NCBI GenBank assembly: GCA_020845495.1
Contig: JADLFM010000001.1
Span: forward strand, 1-64,000
DNA: 64,000 nt
Reading direction: 5' to 3'
Source of the DNA: Chloroflexota bacterium
GTDB lineage: Bacteria; Chloroflexota; UBA6077; JACCZL01
The position numbers and the translations under genes were made by a program. Below are positions 42,886 to 52,737 of this stretch, one piece after another. A model generated the notes under the pieces. That model was not told the DNA's origin. It worked only from the letters and a program-made list of their open reading frames with translations, and did not search any database. Positions within the stretch are counted from its first letter, which is position 1; each line of letters begins with the position of its first letter.

Positions 42886-43875
42886 ATGGCGGCAGGGGGC
42901 GGCGTGCTGATCGTCGCCGAAGCGACGGAGTCCACACTCGGCCCGATTTCGGCCGAACTGGCGGGCATCGGCTCGACGTTGGCCAAAGCGCTCGGGCAGT
43001 CGCTCGACGCAGTGCTGCTCGGCACTGGATTAGATGCTGCCGCGTCTGCGCTTGCTACGCTCGGGCCGGACCGGGTGCTCGTCGTCGACGATCCGGCCCT
43101 TGCGGACCTTCAGCCGGGTGTCTGCGTTGCGGTCCTCGCCGACTTGATATCCACGCACGGCTATGACGTCGTTCTGCTCGGTCAGACGCCCACCTACCGC
43201 GAGGTCGCCGTACGGCTGGCCTTCCGCCTGGACACCGGCATCACCACCGATTGCACTGGCCTGCGAGTCGAGAGCGGGCGCGTGGTGATGCGGAAGCCGG
43301 TCTTCGGCGGCGCAGCCATCGCCGAGTACACCGTCGACGAGGCGCGTCCTCAGATGGCGACGATCCGCCCGCGCGCCTTCGAACCGGCGACTGCCGCTCC
43401 CGAACGCACGGCACCCGTCGAATCGATCCAGGTGCAGGTGCCGGCGCCGCGTACCAGGATTGTCGAGACAGTCCACGAGACGGCAACCGCCGGCCCGAAG
43501 TTGAAGGATGCCAAGGTCGTCGTGTCCGGCGGGCGGGGTATCGGCGGTGCTGAGAATTGGCATTATGTCGATGAGTTGGCAGCGGCGGTCGGCGGCGCGG
43601 TCGGCGCCACGCGAGCCGTTACCGATGCCGGCTGGGTGCCGCCCTCCCATCAGGTTGGGCTGACTGGCACGACGATCACGCCGGACCTCTACATCACGGT
43701 GGGTGTGTCGGGCGCGGTACAGCATATCGCCGGCTGCTCCGGGTCACGCAACATCGTGGCGATCAACAAGGATCCGGATGCCAACATCTTCAAGCATGCC
43801 CGCTACGGCATTGTCGGGGACTACAAGCAGGTAGTTCCTGCCCTGACCCGTCGAATCAAGGAACTGCGCGGATAG
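42886..43875 (+). CDS. etfA: electron transfer flavoprotein alpha subunit
   Basis: EtfA (329 aa) carries the FAD. The C-terminal FAD-binding domain shows VVSGGRGIGG, GVSGAVQHIAG and SRNIVAINKDPDANIF. The N-terminal domain is normal in length. The start is ATG 42886 with GGGAGG six bases upstream. It lies 97 bases after etfB in the same direction, so the two are expected to be co-transcribed. Confidence 0.94.
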   Translation: MAAGGGVLIVAEATESTLGPISAELAGIGSTLAKALGQSLDAVLLGTGLDAAASALATLGPDRVLVVDDPALADLQPGVCVAVLADLISTHGYDVVLLGQTPTYREVAVRLAFRLDTGITTDCTGLRVESGRVVMRKPVFGGAAIAEYTVDEARPQMATIRPRAFEPATAAPERTAPVESIQVQVPAPRTRIVETVHETATAGPKLKDAKVVVSGGRGIGGAENWHYVDELAAAVGGAVGATRAVTDAGWVPPSHQVGLTGTTITPDLYITVGVSGAVQHIAGCSGSRNIVAINKDPDANIFKHARYGIVGDYKQVVPALTRRIKELRG

Positions 43876-43892
43876 TCGCACGCGTCAGGCCG

Positions 43893-44216
43893 ATGGGCGC
43901 ACGGCTGCGGAGCTCTCAGCTGTGGACCATGTCCGCGCTGATGGTCGCCCTGCTCCTGATGCTCGCCTGCCAGCGTGACGCGGCGCCGTCGACGGTGCGC
44001 GGGCTCATCGTCGACGTACAGGCGGCGTCGTTCAGCCGCATCAGCAGCTTTACGGTGCGGGCGGATGACGGCCAAACCTACCAGTTCGTCGTCGAGGGGG
44101 ATGTGGGCATGACCGCCAGCCACGTCCGCGAGCACATGACGCTGATCGACCCGGTCACGGTCACCTACCGCTCGATGCCAGATGGCCTCGTCGCCACCCG
44201 CATTGAGGATGGATAG
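43893..44216 (+). CDS. small lipoprotein
   Basis: The 107-aa product has a signal sequence with a lipobox-like LLMLAC near residue 27, then an 80-residue beta-rich domain (STVRGLIVDVQAASFSRISSFTVRADDGQTYQFVV) that resembles an OB-like fold. I do not recognise a family. It starts 17 bases after etfA and may be co-transcribed. Its last codons form the first copy of a 32-bp imperfect repeat. Confidence 0.6.
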   Translation: MGARLRSSQLWTMSALMVALLLMLACQRDAAPSTVRGLIVDVQAASFSRISSFTVRADDGQTYQFVVEGDVGMTASHVREHMTLIDPVTVTYRSMPDGLVATRIEDG

Positions 44217-44268
44217 CGGCCGTCGTTGGCAGCATCGAGGATGAATAGCGGCCGTCGTCGGCAACATC
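44205..44268. repeat. 32-bp imperfect tandem duplication
   Basis: 44205-44236 and 44237-44268 match at 29 of 32 positions. The first copy contains the stop codon of the lipoprotein gene, and the second lies wholly downstream. Confidence 0.9.
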
Positions 44269-44279
44269 GGGGATCCGCC

Positions 44280-44301
44280 GCGCGGCCTGGACGGGCCGCG
44301 C
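44280..44301. terminator. hairpin between convergent genes
   Basis: GCGCGGCC at 44280-44287 pairs with 44294-44301 around six bases, between the small lipoprotein and the convergent thioredoxin-like gene. Confidence 0.5.
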
Positions 44302-44355
44302 TCTCTCGAGCGGGAGAGGCTGGTAGTTCCAGTGTTTGGGACGCGGCTGTCTGGC

Positions 44356-45318
44356 CTACGCCAGCACCGCCAGGGCTGCCGCGATCTCCTCAGTCGTCGC
44401 GATGCCGTCGAACCGCTCCACGATCGTGCCGGCCCGATCGACGAAGAACAACCATGGTTCGCTCGGCAGTCCCCACTCCGCGACGGCGTCCGCGACAACC
44501 CCATATCGCGGATCCTTGTAGATCTCGACGTGGACGTAGTGCGCTGCATCTGGTACCTGCTGACTGGCATCGAGCAGGACGTGAAGCTGCGGCGAACAGG
44601 TGGCACTCGTACAGTAGCCGGGCGAGGCGAACAGCACCACGGTCGGCCGGCCGCTCGTCACGGCATCTGCGACGCTGATCTGGTGCAACTGGCACGGCGG
44701 CATGGCGGTGCAGATGGTCGTCGGGTCTGCAACCTCGGCGATCGTCGGCGTTCGCGACGTCCGAGCGGGGTCGCCGATCGTCGGGGCGCTGCTCGTGGCC
44801 TTGACCTCGAACGGCACACGCACGACCTGTGTCGAGCCATCGCGGGTGACGTGCGCCTCGACGCCCCACCGCCCGGCCGCCTCGAAGGTGACTGGTGCGG
44901 TGTAGATCCCCTTGACCTTGTTCTCGACCCAGCGGAACACCGCCTCGGCCTCGGCACGCTTCGTACCCTCTTGACCGACGAGTTGATAGAAGTCAAACGC
45001 GACCTGCGCCTCGGTAATGGGGCGGTTCGACTCGTCGACGAGGCCGGCGGCGAAGCGGTTCTTGCCCGTAACCAGTTCGGCGTTTGCGACGATCAGCGTC
45101 GGTCCGCTCCGGGCAGCCGGCGGCGTGGGTTGCACGATCGATGGTCGCGGGCCGGCGGCGGTCGGCGCAGTGCAAGCGCCAAGCACGAACGCCGCCGCCT
45201 GCCCAGCGAGTACCAGCGCGCGACGGCGAGTCAGGCGCGGGCGTGGGGTGCTGGCGTAGACGGTACCAGCCTGAGCGGTAGTGGGGCGGCCCGGTCTGTG
45301 CGTCATGACGTGAGACAT
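44356..45318 (-). CDS. Tat-type lipoprotein with thioredoxin-like domain
   Basis: The 320-aa product begins with a twin-arginine-like signal (RRRALVLAGQ) that ends in a lipobox LGAC, so it is probably exported folded and lipid-anchored. A beta-sandwich domain of about 100 residues follows, then a thioredoxin-like domain with VVLFASPGYCTSATCSPQLHVLL, where the Cys pair is spaced CxxxxC. An additional CxxxxxC pair (ICTAMPPCQ) sits before it. The start is not clear: ATG 45318 or 45306. A role in copper or disulfide handling is an inference. Confidence 0.65.
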   Translation of the reverse strand: MSHVMTHRPGRPTTAQAGTVYASTPRPRLTRRRALVLAGQAAAFVLGACTAPTAAGPRPSIVQPTPPAARSGPTLIVANAELVTGKNRFAAGLVDESNRPITEAQVAFDFYQLVGQEGTKRAEAEAVFRWVENKVKGIYTAPVTFEAAGRWGVEAHVTRDGSTQVVRVPFEVKATSSAPTIGDPARTSRTPTIAEVADPTTICTAMPPCQLHQISVADAVTSGRPTVVLFASPGYCTSATCSPQLHVLLDASQQVPDAAHYVHVEIYKDPRYGVVADAVAEWGLPSEPWLFFVDRAGTIVERFDGIATTEEIAAALAVLA

Positions 45319-45383
45319 GATCCCGAATGGCGGCATCCGCAATCGCCTGGAATACGTGTCACTCTGGGCCGGCGGATTCATCG

Positions 45384-45389
45384 TAGACT
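45384..45389 (+). promoter_or_regulatory. -10 box of the alkyltransferase-like gene, leaderless spacing
   Basis: TAGACT is followed by exactly six bases and then the GTG at 45396. No ribosome site is present. Confidence 0.45.
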
Positions 45390-45395
45390 ATCGCC

Positions 45396-45734
45396 GTGCC
45401 GACATTTGCCGAACAGGTCTGGGAGGTCGTCCGCGTCGTGCCCTTCGGCCGAGTAACGACCTATGGAACGATTGCCCGGCTGCTCGGGCGACCCCGCTCG
45501 GCGCGGATGGTCGGTTGGGCGATGCACCGCTGCCCTGACGACGTGCCCGCGCATCGGGTGGTCAACCGCGACGGCGTCCTGAGCGGCCGATTTGCGTTCG
45601 GGCATCCGGACCTTCAGCGCAGCCTGCTCGAAGACGAGGACGTGCTGTTCGAAACCGACGACCGCTGTATCCTCGACGCGCACTTCTGGCCGCTCGATGG
45701 TGAGGGGCCTGACCTGTCGCCAGACGACGAGTAG
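45396..45734 (+). CDS. alkyltransferase-like protein (MGMT-fold, Cys replaced by Ala)
   Basis: The 112-aa product matches the DNA-binding domain of O6-alkylguanine-DNA alkyltransferases: VPFGRVTTYGTIARLLG, the Arg finger in SARMVGWAM, and the active-site region VPAHRVVNRDG. The acceptor Cys of PCHRV is Ala52. Proteins of this type bind alkylated bases and recruit nucleotide excision repair without transferring the alkyl group. The GTG start at 45396 has a -10 box six bases upstream. Confidence 0.85.
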   Translation: MPTFAEQVWEVVRVVPFGRVTTYGTIARLLGRPRSARMVGWAMHRCPDDVPAHRVVNRDGVLSGRFAFGHPDLQRSLLEDEDVLFETDDRCILDAHFWPLDGEGPDLSPDDE

Positions 45735-45770
45735 GCCTCGCGAAATCCAGCCGCAGGTCGTGCGGGGCGC

Positions 45771-45795
45771 CGAGGGCGAGGCTTGCCTCGCCTCG
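45771..45795 (+). terminator. hairpin after the alkyltransferase-like gene
   Basis: CGAG and GCGAGGC on the left pair with GCCTCGC and CTCG on the right, with one bulged G and a two-base turn. There is no U tract. Confidence 0.4.
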
Positions 45796-46021
45796 ATCAT
45801 GGGCCGGCCGGTGCCAGTTTCAGCACCTTCCGGTCACTTCATCTGAGTCGCACCCAGGGGTCGTCAGGATCCCTCACAGAGAGCCGGGTTTGCCCCGCCG
45901 TCGACATCCCGAACCGAGATCGGCGCGGCGGGCCTGGGGTTCCGACAGTCGGACCCATGATGGCAACGCATGTGTCCAACCCCGTCAGGTAGCCAGCAGG
46001 GATGACGCTGAAGGTTACAAA

Positions 46022-46054
46022 GACGGGGCGGATGCTTGAAGCATCCGCCCCGTA
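46022..46054 (-). terminator. strong terminator of the ABC ATPase gene
   Basis: A perfect stem of about 14 bp (46023-46037 with 46039-46053) reads ACGGGGCGGATGC on the minus strand, and is followed there by CTTTGT, a short U-rich run. This is the best intrinsic terminator in the window. Confidence 0.75.
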
Positions 46055-46077
46055 GCCGGCCAGCTTCGGCGATGGGA

Positions 46078-47184
46078 TCAGCCGAGCGCCATCTCCGTCT
46101 GCTTGTCGAAGACGTGCATCTTATCGGTGTCGAAGACCACGTCCACGTTGTTCCCAGGGGTCAAGGTCGCACGTGCGGGCATACGGCTCGTGAACTCCTG
46201 ATTGCCGCTGCGCAGGTAGACGAACTGCTCGGAACCGAGCGGCTCGACGACTTCAACGGCCACCTTGGCGAGCTGATGGTCCTCGAACTCGGCCCGCTCG
46301 CTCGGGTGGTGGATGTCCTCAGGCCGGATGCCGAAGATGACGTCGTGGCCGACAGCCGCCTTCACGGCATTGATCTTGTGGCCTGGCACCTTCAGACGGA
46401 GCGTACCGGTCTCGACCCAGAGGTCGTTGTCGGAGCCGTTCCCAACCAGCTTCCCTTCGAAGAAATTCATCGACGGGCTGCCGATGAAGCCGGCCACGAA
46501 CATGTTCGACGGGCGGTCGTAGAGGGTCTGGGGTGTGTCGAGTTGCTGAAGGATGCCGTCGCGCATGACCGCGATCCGGTGGCCCATCGTCATCGCCTCG
46601 ACCTGGTCGTGGGTGACGTAGATCACCGTGGTCTGAAGACGATTGTGCAGTTTGATCAACTCGGCACGCGTCTGCACGCGCAACTTGGCGTCGAGGTTCG
46701 AGAGCGGCTCATCCATGAGGAACACGAGCGGCTCGCGCACGATCGCGCGGCCGAGAGCGACGCGCTGCCGCTGACCACCTGAAAGCTGCTTGGGCTTGCG
46801 CTTGAGGAGGTTTGCGAGGCCGAGGATGTCGGCTGCCTCCTTCACGCGTCGATCGATCTCGGTCTTCGGCGTCTTGCGGAGCTTCAGCCCGAATGCCAGG
46901 TTGTCGTAGACCGTCATGTGCGGATAGAGCGCATAGCTCTGGAACACCATCGCGATGTCCCGATCCTTGGGCGCCACATCGTTGACCCGCCGGTCGCCGA
47001 TGTAGATGTCGCCCGCGCTCGCCTCTTCGAGGCCCGCGATGAGCCGCAACGCCGTCGACTTGCCGCAGCCAGACGGTCCGACCAGGACGAGGAACTCCTT
47101 GTCGTGGATCTGGATCGTCAGGTCGTTGACCGCGCGGACCTCACCAAAGATCTTACTGACGTGGTCGAGCGTCACTCCCGCCAT
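46078..47184 (-). CDS. ugpC: sugar ABC transporter ATP-binding protein (UgpC/MalK family)
   Basis: The 368-aa ATPase has the Walker A GPSGCGKST (about 37-45), Q-loop, signature LSGGQRQRVALGRA and Walker B VFLMDEPLSNLD. It also has a C-terminal OB-like regulatory domain (about 240-368: FGIRPEDIHHP). This architecture belongs to the multi-sugar-importing CUT1 ATPases, which often serve several permeases from a remote locus. No permease or binding protein is adjacent here, in keeping with that. The ATG at 47184 has GGAGGAG upstream. Confidence 0.88.
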   Translation of the reverse strand: MAGVTLDHVSKIFGEVRAVNDLTIQIHDKEFLVLVGPSGCGKSTALRLIAGLEEASAGDIYIGDRRVNDVAPKDRDIAMVFQSYALYPHMTVYDNLAFGLKLRKTPKTEIDRRVKEAADILGLANLLKRKPKQLSGGQRQRVALGRAIVREPLVFLMDEPLSNLDAKLRVQTRAELIKLHNRLQTTVIYVTHDQVEAMTMGHRIAVMRDGILQQLDTPQTLYDRPSNMFVAGFIGSPSMNFFEGKLVGNGSDNDLWVETGTLRLKVPGHKINAVKAAVGHDVIFGIRPEDIHHPSERAEFEDHQLAKVAVEVVEPLGSEQFVYLRSGNQEFTSRMPARATLTPGNNVDVVFDTDKMHVFDKQTEMALG

Positions 47185-47201
47185 TGGGAACTCCTCCGCA
47201 C

Positions 47202-47229
47202 GAAATAGGTCATGCGCGGCAGCGGACAA
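47202..47229 (-). promoter_or_regulatory. possible promoter of the ABC ATPase gene
   Basis: On the minus strand TTGTCC (47229-47224) and TATTTC (47207-47202) are 16 bases apart. Both boxes match consensus only partly. Confidence 0.35.
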
Positions 47230-47440
47230 CCGCGCACCCGTCGTCGCCCGTTCGGACGACGCATCACGAGGATACCTGAGCATGCGCCGTCTGTCCAGGG
47301 TTTCGGGATACACGGCGCGCTGTGGTGCTGTGAGAGCAAGCGCTTCGGCGGCGTCAGGCGTCGCGATCGTCAACGTCCTGCGAGGAGTCGCGGCGGGGTG
47401 CCATACCGCGAATGTGGTCGGTACTAGCGCTCAGTTGACC

Positions 47441-48532
47441 TCAGCCGCGAACGTAGAGCATGCCGCCGATCTGGCGGGCCAGTCCCTTCAACTCCAACAG
47501 TGTCAGCGTACTCGTGACTACCGAGGATGGCAGCTCGGTCGCCCGTGTCAGGTCGTCCACATGGGTCGGCTCGTGCGACAACCGTTCCAGAATCGCCGCC
47601 TCGGTCGGGTCGCCCGGTAGCTCGGCGCGGGCCTGTCGCTCCTCCAGCACCGCCGTCAGGTGCAGTTCTTCCAGCACGTCCACAGCCTCAGTGACGACCT
47701 TCGCCCCCTCTTTGATCAACTGGTTCGGGCCGGCCGAGGCCGGGCTCAAGATGCTGCCCGGCACGGCGAAGACGTCGCGTCCCTGTTCAGCCGCTGTTGC
47801 CGCCGTGATCATGGCACCGCTCTTGTGGTCGGCCTCCACCACGAGTGTCCCTTGCGCCAGTCCGGAGACGATCCGGTTGCGGCGTGGGAAGTTCATCGCG
47901 TCCGGCGGCGCGCCGAGCGGAAACTCAGAGATGACGGCGCCGTGCTGAGCGATCTCTGCTGCGAGCGCCGTGTTCTCATGCGGGTACATACGGTCCAGAC
48001 CGCTCCCGAGCACGGCGATGGTCCGGCCGCCGGCGGCAAGCGCCGCCCGATGCGCGACGGTGTCGATTCCGCGCGCCAGCCCCGAGACGATGGTGACGCC
48101 GGCCCGCGCGATGTCACCGACGATTCGCTCGGTAACCTGCCGGCCGTAGACCGTCATTCGGCGCGTCCCGACGACCGCGATGGCCCAGTCGTCGGCCAGC
48201 GTCAACTGCCCTTTGACGTACAGGACCGGCGGTGCATCGGCGGTCTCCCGCAAGCGGCTCGGATAGGCACTATCGTCAAGAGTGAGGATCGACACGCCGG
48301 CCGCCTCGAGGCGACGACACTCAGCGGCCGGATCGACCCTGCTCCGCAGCGCCACCAGCGATTCGATGGCCCGCCGATCGAGCCCCGCCCCGGCAAGCTC
48401 CAACGGGCTGGCGCGCCACGCCGCCTCGGCCGATTCGAAGCGTTCGAGCAGCCGTGCGAAGCGGGAAGGCCCGATCTGGCTGACCATCGTCAGCAACACC
48501 CAATACACCCGCCCGTCGATGCCCGCCGTCAC
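47441..48532 (-). CDS. dprA: DNA processing protein DprA
   Basis: DprA (363 aa) loads RecA on incoming single-stranded DNA during natural transformation. The Rossmann-like core shows [44 protein letters not shown] and [14 protein letters not shown]-terminal winged-helix domain (about 300-360) is present. GTG 48532 has TATAAT exactly six bases upstream, which indicates a leaderless mRNA. It is divergent from the Tricorn gene. No other competence gene is in the window. Confidence 0.92.
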   Translation of the reverse strand: MTAGIDGRVYWVLLTMVSQIGPSRFARLLERFESAEAAWRASPLELAGAGLDRRAIESLVALRSRVDPAAECRRLEAAGVSILTLDDSAYPSRLRETADAPPVLYVKGQLTLADDWAIAVVGTRRMTVYGRQVTERIVGDIARAGVTIVSGLARGIDTVAHRAALAAGGRTIAVLGSGLDRMYPHENTALAAEIAQHGAVISEFPLGAPPDAMNFPRRNRIVSGLAQGTLVVEADHKSGAMITAATAAEQGRDVFAVPGSILSPASAGPNQLIKEGAKVVTEAVDVLEELHLTAVLEERQARAELPGDPTEAAILERLSHEPTHVDDLTRATELPSSVVTSTLTLLELKGLARQIGGMLYVRG

Positions 48533-48538
48533 GGCGTC

Positions 48539-48544
48539 ATTATA
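48539..48544 (-). promoter_or_regulatory. consensus -10 box of dprA, leaderless spacing
   Basis: A perfect TATAAT on the minus strand, six bases before the GTG. The start of transcription is expected at or next to the GTG. No good -35 box is present. Confidence 0.55.
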
Positions 48545-48597
48545 GGGGCGGGGGGACGTGTCGGCAGTTGGGAGCCGGTCTCTCGCTCACTATCCGG

Positions 48598-48606
48598 TGG
48601 TATCAC
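48598..48606 (+). promoter_or_regulatory. weak extended -10 of the Tricorn gene
   Basis: TGGTATCAC fits the TGGTAnnn pattern but ends in C. It would give a leader of about 30 bases with a ribosome site. Confidence 0.3.
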
Positions 48607-48642
48607 TCCTGGTGGGACATACACCCGATTCAGGAAGGTGCC

Positions 48643-51600
48643 ATGACGGTGCTCGGCTACCCTCGCTTTCCGACGCTTCACGACGACACCCTCGTCTTCG
48701 TCAGCGAGGACGATCTCTGGGTCACCACCACGTCGGGCGGGCCGGCCAGCCGGCTGACGGCCGGCGTCGCCGAGGCAAACTCCCCGCGCCTCTCCCCGGA
48801 TGGTCGGCTCGTGGCGTTCGTCGGCCGCGAGGAGGGGCCAGCCGAAGTGTTCGTCATCCCGGTCGGCGGCGGTACTGCCCGCCGGCTGACCTTTCAGGGC
48901 GCGCAGCGCGTCTCAGTGGTCGGCTGGTCCAGGGATGGCAGCACGGTCTTATACGCCTCGTCGGCCGAGGTGCCCGTGCGCGCCGAAACCTGGCTCTGGG
49001 AGGTCGACCTCGAAGGCGGGCTGCCCAGGCGGCTGCCGCTTGGGCCGGCCAGTGCGCTGTCTCGCGGCTCCAACGGTGCGGTTATCCTTGGCCGCCACAC
49101 CGCCGATCCGGCCCGCTGGAAGCGCTATCGCGGCGGCACCGCCGGCGACCTCTGGATCGACCCCACTGGGAACGGCGAGTACCGCCGGCTCACGTCGCTC
49201 GACGGCAACCTCGCCAGTCCATGCTGGGTCGGCGACCGCGTGTACTTCCTCTCCGATCACGAGGGCATCGGCAACGTCTACTCCTGCACACCTGACGGCA
49301 CGGACCAACGGCGACACACCGATCATGACGTGTTCTACGCCCGCAATCTCTCCACCGATGGTACGCGGCTCGTGTATCACGCGGGCGGCGACCTGTACCT
49401 GCTCGACCCGGCCGAGGATCAACCCCGCAAGCTCGACGTCTCGCTCCTGACCTCTCAGACCCAGCGCAACCGCCGCTTCGTGCCGGCCGCGAAGTACGTC
49501 CAGGACGTCGCCCTCAGTCCCGACGGCACCAGCCTGGCCATCGCGGCGCGCGGCAAAGCGTTCACGTTCGGTAACTGGGAAGGGCCGGTCCGTCAGCATG
49601 GTGAGCCGTACGGTGTCCGCTACCGGCTGCTCACCTGGCTGAACGATAAGCAGCGGTTAGTTGCGATGGCCAGCGACGAGGAGCCGAGCGAGTACCTCGT
49701 CGTGCTGACCGCCGACGGCAGTGCCCCGCCGCATCGGATCGAGGACGTCGACGTGGGCCGCGTGCTGGCGCTCGAGGTATCGCCGACGAGCGACCTCGTG
49801 GCAGTCGGCACCCACCGGAACGAACTGGTGCTGGTTGACCTCGCTGCCGACCGGCCCACGACACGGGTGGTCGACCGAAGCGCCGAAGGGCGGATCGATG
49901 CCCTCGCATGGTCGCCAGACGGTCGCTGGCTCGCGTACCACGCGCCCGGGCCGGCCAACACCGCGGCGATCAAGCTCTGTCGCGTGGAGACTGGCGCGAC
50001 ACACGTTGTCACCCGCCCGGTCTTGCGCGATCTCCTGCCAGCCTGGGATCCGGATGGGAAGTACCTCTACTTCATCGGTCAGCGCGACTTTAACCCGGTC
50101 TACGACGAGCTTCAGTTCGATCTGAACTTCCCGATGGGCGGTAGACCTTTCGCCATCGCACTCCGCACGGACGTGCCGTCGCCGTTCGTACCCCAGCCAA
50201 AGGCGCCCGAGAGCGAGGCAGCGAGCACGCTCGAGAAGGCCGAGGCTGAGAAGACCCCGACTAGCCCCGCGCCCATCGAGATCGACCTGGACGGCATCGA
50301 GCGCCGCGCGATCGGCTTCCCGGTCCCGCCTGGCAAGTACGGGCGGGTGGTCGGGATCGCCGGCAAGGCGCTGCTCTCCACCTACCCGGTCGAGGGGAGC
50401 CGGGGCCTGTCCTGGTCCGACACGGCGCAGGTCGCCAAGGGCATCCTTCAGGTGTACGACTTCGAGTCCCAGAAGCTGGACCGCCTCGTCGAGGGAATTT
50501 CTGACTTCTCGGTCGGCAGGGACGCGAAGACGCTGCTCTACCGCGCCGGCGAGCGGCTCCGGGTGCTCAAAGCTGGGGAGAAGCCGGCAGCCGACGCCGG
50601 CGATGCGCCGTCCCGCGCGAGCGGCTGGATCGACCTGGATCGGGTGCGCGTCTCGGTACGGCCGGGCACCGAGTGGCGGCAGATGTTCCGGGAGGCATGG
50701 CGGCTCCAGCGCGAGCATTTCTGGCTCGAAGACATGGCCGGCCTGAACTGGGATGCCATCTACGACCGCTACCTGCCGCTCGTCGACCGGGTTGCGACGC
50801 GCTCCGAGTTGTCGGATCTGCTGTGGGAGGTCCAGGGCGAGCTTGGGACGTCGCACGCCTATGAACTGGGCGGCGAGTATCGTCCGGGGCCGGGCTACAC
50901 CCAGGGTTTCCTGGGTGTCGACTGGACCCAGGATCCGGAGACGGGTCGCTTCGTCATCGCGCGGATCGTGGAGGGGGACAGTTGGGATCCCCGCGCGACC
51001 TCGCCGCTCAACCGGCCGGGCGTCGACGTGCACCCAGGCGACGCCATCCTGGCCGTAAACGGTCAAACGGTCGGAGGCCGGGTGACGCCGGGCGAGTGGC
51101 TCGTCAACGAGGCCGACCAGGAAATCCAACTGACGATCCAGGGTGGCGACGCAGCGCCGCGCACCGTCGTCGTCAAGGCACTCGCCAGCGAGCAAGCCGC
51201 CCGCTACCGTGACTGGGTGGACGCCAACCGTCGCGCGGTGCACGAGGCGACAGAGGGGCGGATCGGCTACGTTCACATCCCGGACATGGGACCGGAGGGA
51301 TTCGCCGAGTTCCATCGCGGCTACCTGGTCGAGTTCGACCGGGAGGGGCTCATCATCGACGTCCGCTACAACGGCGGCGGCCACGTCTCCCAACTGCTGC
51401 TCGAAAAGCTGGCACGCCGCCGTCTCGGCTACGACTTCCCGCGCTGGAGCACTCCCGAGCCGTACCCATCGCTGTCGCCGCGCGGGCCGATGGTGGCGCT
51501 CACCAACGAATTAGCTGGCTCAGACGGCGACATCTTCAGCCATACCTTCAAGCTGCTGAAGCTCGGGCCACTGGTCGGGAAACGAACCTGGGGTGGCGTC

Positions 51601-51885
51601 ATCGGGATCTGGCCTCGGCACACCCTGGCCGACGGCACGATCACGACCCAGCCGGAGTTCTCGTTCTTCTTCGACGACGTTGGCTGGAACGTCGAGAATT
51701 ATGGGACCGATCCAGACATCGAGGTCGACAACCGGCCCCAGGACTACGTGCGCGGCGAGGACCGCCAGCTACAACGGGCCATCCAGATCGCGTTCGACCT
51801 GCTCGTAGAGCACCCGCCCCACACCCCACAGCGCACCGAAGCACGACGGCTCACGCCCCCGACGCTGCCGCCGCGCACGCGGTGA
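48643..51885 (+). CDS. Tricorn-family serine protease
   Basis: The 1080-aa product degrades peptides released by larger proteases, in the cytoplasm. It has two N-terminal beta-propeller regions (PD40-like repeats to about residue 670), a C1 helical segment, a PDZ-like domain (about 770-860) and the C2 catalytic domain. His738 in GTSHAYE and Ser960 in AGSDGD match His746 and Ser965 of the Thermoplasma enzyme. The length fits full Tricorn. The ATG at 48643 has AGGAAGGTG upstream. Confidence 0.92.
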   Translation: MTVLGYPRFPTLHDDTLVFVSEDDLWVTTTSGGPASRLTAGVAEANSPRLSPDGRLVAFVGREEGPAEVFVIPVGGGTARRLTFQGAQRVSVVGWSRDGSTVLYASSAEVPVRAETWLWEVDLEGGLPRRLPLGPASALSRGSNGAVILGRHTADPARWKRYRGGTAGDLWIDPTGNGEYRRLTSLDGNLASPCWVGDRVYFLSDHEGIGNVYSCTPDGTDQRRHTDHDVFYARNLSTDGTRLVYHAGGDLYLLDPAEDQPRKLDVSLLTSQTQRNRRFVPAAKYVQDVALSPDGTSLAIAARGKAFTFGNWEGPVRQHGEPYGVRYRLLTWLNDKQRLVAMASDEEPSEYLVVLTADGSAPPHRIEDVDVGRVLALEVSPTSDLVAVGTHRNELVLVDLAADRPTTRVVDRSAEGRIDALAWSPDGRWLAYHAPGPANTAAIKLCRVETGATHVVTRPVLRDLLPAWDPDGKYLYFIGQRDFNPVYDELQFDLNFPMGGRPFAIALRTDVPSPFVPQPKAPESEAASTLEKAEAEKTPTSPAPIEIDLDGIERRAIGFPVPPGKYGRVVGIAGKALLSTYPVEGSRGLSWSDTAQVAKGILQVYDFESQKLDRLVEGISDFSVGRDAKTLLYRAGERLRVLKAGEKPAADAGDAPSRASGWIDLDRVRVSVRPGTEWRQMFREAWRLQREHFWLEDMAGLNWDAIYDRYLPLVDRVATRSELSDLLWEVQGELGTSHAYELGGEYRPGPGYTQGFLGVDWTQDPETGRFVIARIVEGDSWDPRATSPLNRPGVDVHPGDAILAVNGQTVGGRVTPGEWLVNEADQEIQLTIQGGDAAPRTVVVKALASEQAARYRDWVDANRRAVHEATEGRIGYVHIPDMGPEGFAEFHRGYLVEFDREGLIIDVRYNGGGHVSQLLLEKLARRRLGYDFPRWSTPEPYPSLSPRGPMVALTNELAGSDGDIFSHTFKLLKLGPLVGKRTWGGVIGIWPRHTLADGTITTQPEFSFFFDDVGWNVENYGTDPDIEVDNRPQDYVRGEDRQLQRAIQIAFDLLVEHPPHTPQRTEARRLTPPTLPPRTR

Positions 51886-51898
51886 GATCTGGTGCTGT

Positions 51899-51930
51899 CA
51901 GGAGCACCGCAAGAACGTGCGGCGCTCCTG
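51899..51930 (+). terminator. hairpin after the Tricorn gene
   Basis: CAGGAGC at 51899-51905 pairs with 51924-51930, and inner CCGCA pairs with TGCGG, leaving one mismatch and a six-base loop. It begins 14 bases after the stop. Confidence 0.5.
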
Positions 51931-52003
51931 AGGCCCCAGGTCAGTTTCAGAGACGGTAACCAGGAGGAGTCGGCTTCACCGGCACCATATTCTGCCGTCA
52001 GAC

Positions 52004-52444
52004 CTACTTCACGTCGAGCAGTTCGACCTCGAAGACGAGGGTAGCGTTGGGCGGAATGACGCCGCCCGCGCCTCGTGCGCCGTAGCCCAGGTCCGGCGGG
52101 ATCGTCAAGCGGCGGACGCCACCGACCTTCATGGTCGCGACACCTTCGTCCCAGCCCTTGATGACGCGGCCCTGCCCGACCGGAAAGCTGAACGGCTGCC
52201 CACGATCCTTCGAGCTATCGAACTTGGTGCCGTTGGTGAGCCAACCGGTGTAATGGACGACGGCTGTCTGGCCCGATTTCGGCTGCGCGCCGGTCCCGAC
52301 CTTCTCGTCGGTGTACTTCAAGCCGGACGATGTGGTCACTTCCTCACCGCCGCTTCCACTGCCTCCTGATGGTGCCTGGCTCTGGGCGCAGGCCGCCACG
52401 AGCAGGGCCAGCGCTCCGGCCCCAACGACGACTCCCACCAGCAT
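52004..52444 (-). CDS. FKBP-type peptidyl-prolyl isomerase lipoprotein
   Basis: The 147-aa product has a lipoprotein signal ending in LLVAAC (Cys19), a Gly/Ser linker and an FKBP domain (about 40-147) with [35 protein letters not shown] and [16 protein letters not shown]. It would assist folding outside the membrane. ATG 52444 has GAGAGGAG eight bases upstream. An earlier in-frame ATG at 52471 is possible. Confidence 0.88.
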   Translation of the reverse strand: MLVGVVVGAGALALLVAACAQSQAPSGGSGSGGEEVTTSSGLKYTDEKVGTGAQPKSGQTAVVHYTGWLTNGTKFDSSKDRGQPFSFPVGQGRVIKGWDEGVATMKVGGVRRLTIPPDLGYGARGAGGVIPPNATLVFEVELLDVK

Positions 52445-52654
52445 CGATCGCACTCCTCTCTGCAACTGCATCGGTACAGTGCTCCCCGAGTCCACGCGCG
52501 GTCATGACTGGTCTGTCCGCGCCGCAGTGAGGATGATGCCACGCTCGGCCCGCGCTCTGGCACCGCCAGGCTCGCGCCCACGTCAGGCTCGGCCGTCAGC
52601 GGCGCTGCGGGACGCCACGGCGAGAACGCAGGCACGGGTAGAGCCCCCGGAAGC

Positions 52655-52680
52655 GTGTAAGCAGGTGGGTTGACACGGTC
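52655..52680. repeat. probable left end of an IS256-type element
   Basis: The sequence GTGTAAGCAGGTGGGTTGACAC, about 60 bases before the transposase fragment, looks like an IS256-family terminal repeat (TGTCAAC core near the end). No matching right end was found. Confidence 0.4.
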
Positions 52681-52737
52681 GGCCATCGTGTGGTTCTCGC
52701 TCGGATTGTCCGGATCACGAATGGAGGGGCCACGACG

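Larger units (their letters stand above)
45735..46077. other. gene-free stretch between convergent genes
   Basis: These 343 bases hold a hairpin for the alkyltransferase-like gene (45771-45795) and a strong hairpin with a U tract for the ABC ATPase gene (46022-46054). No small gene is supported. Confidence 0.6.

Noticed and set aside
49657..51393. Minus-strand open frame of about 578 codons opposite the Tricorn gene
   Set aside because: No family resemblance; the plus strand carries all catalytic motifs of Tricorn.
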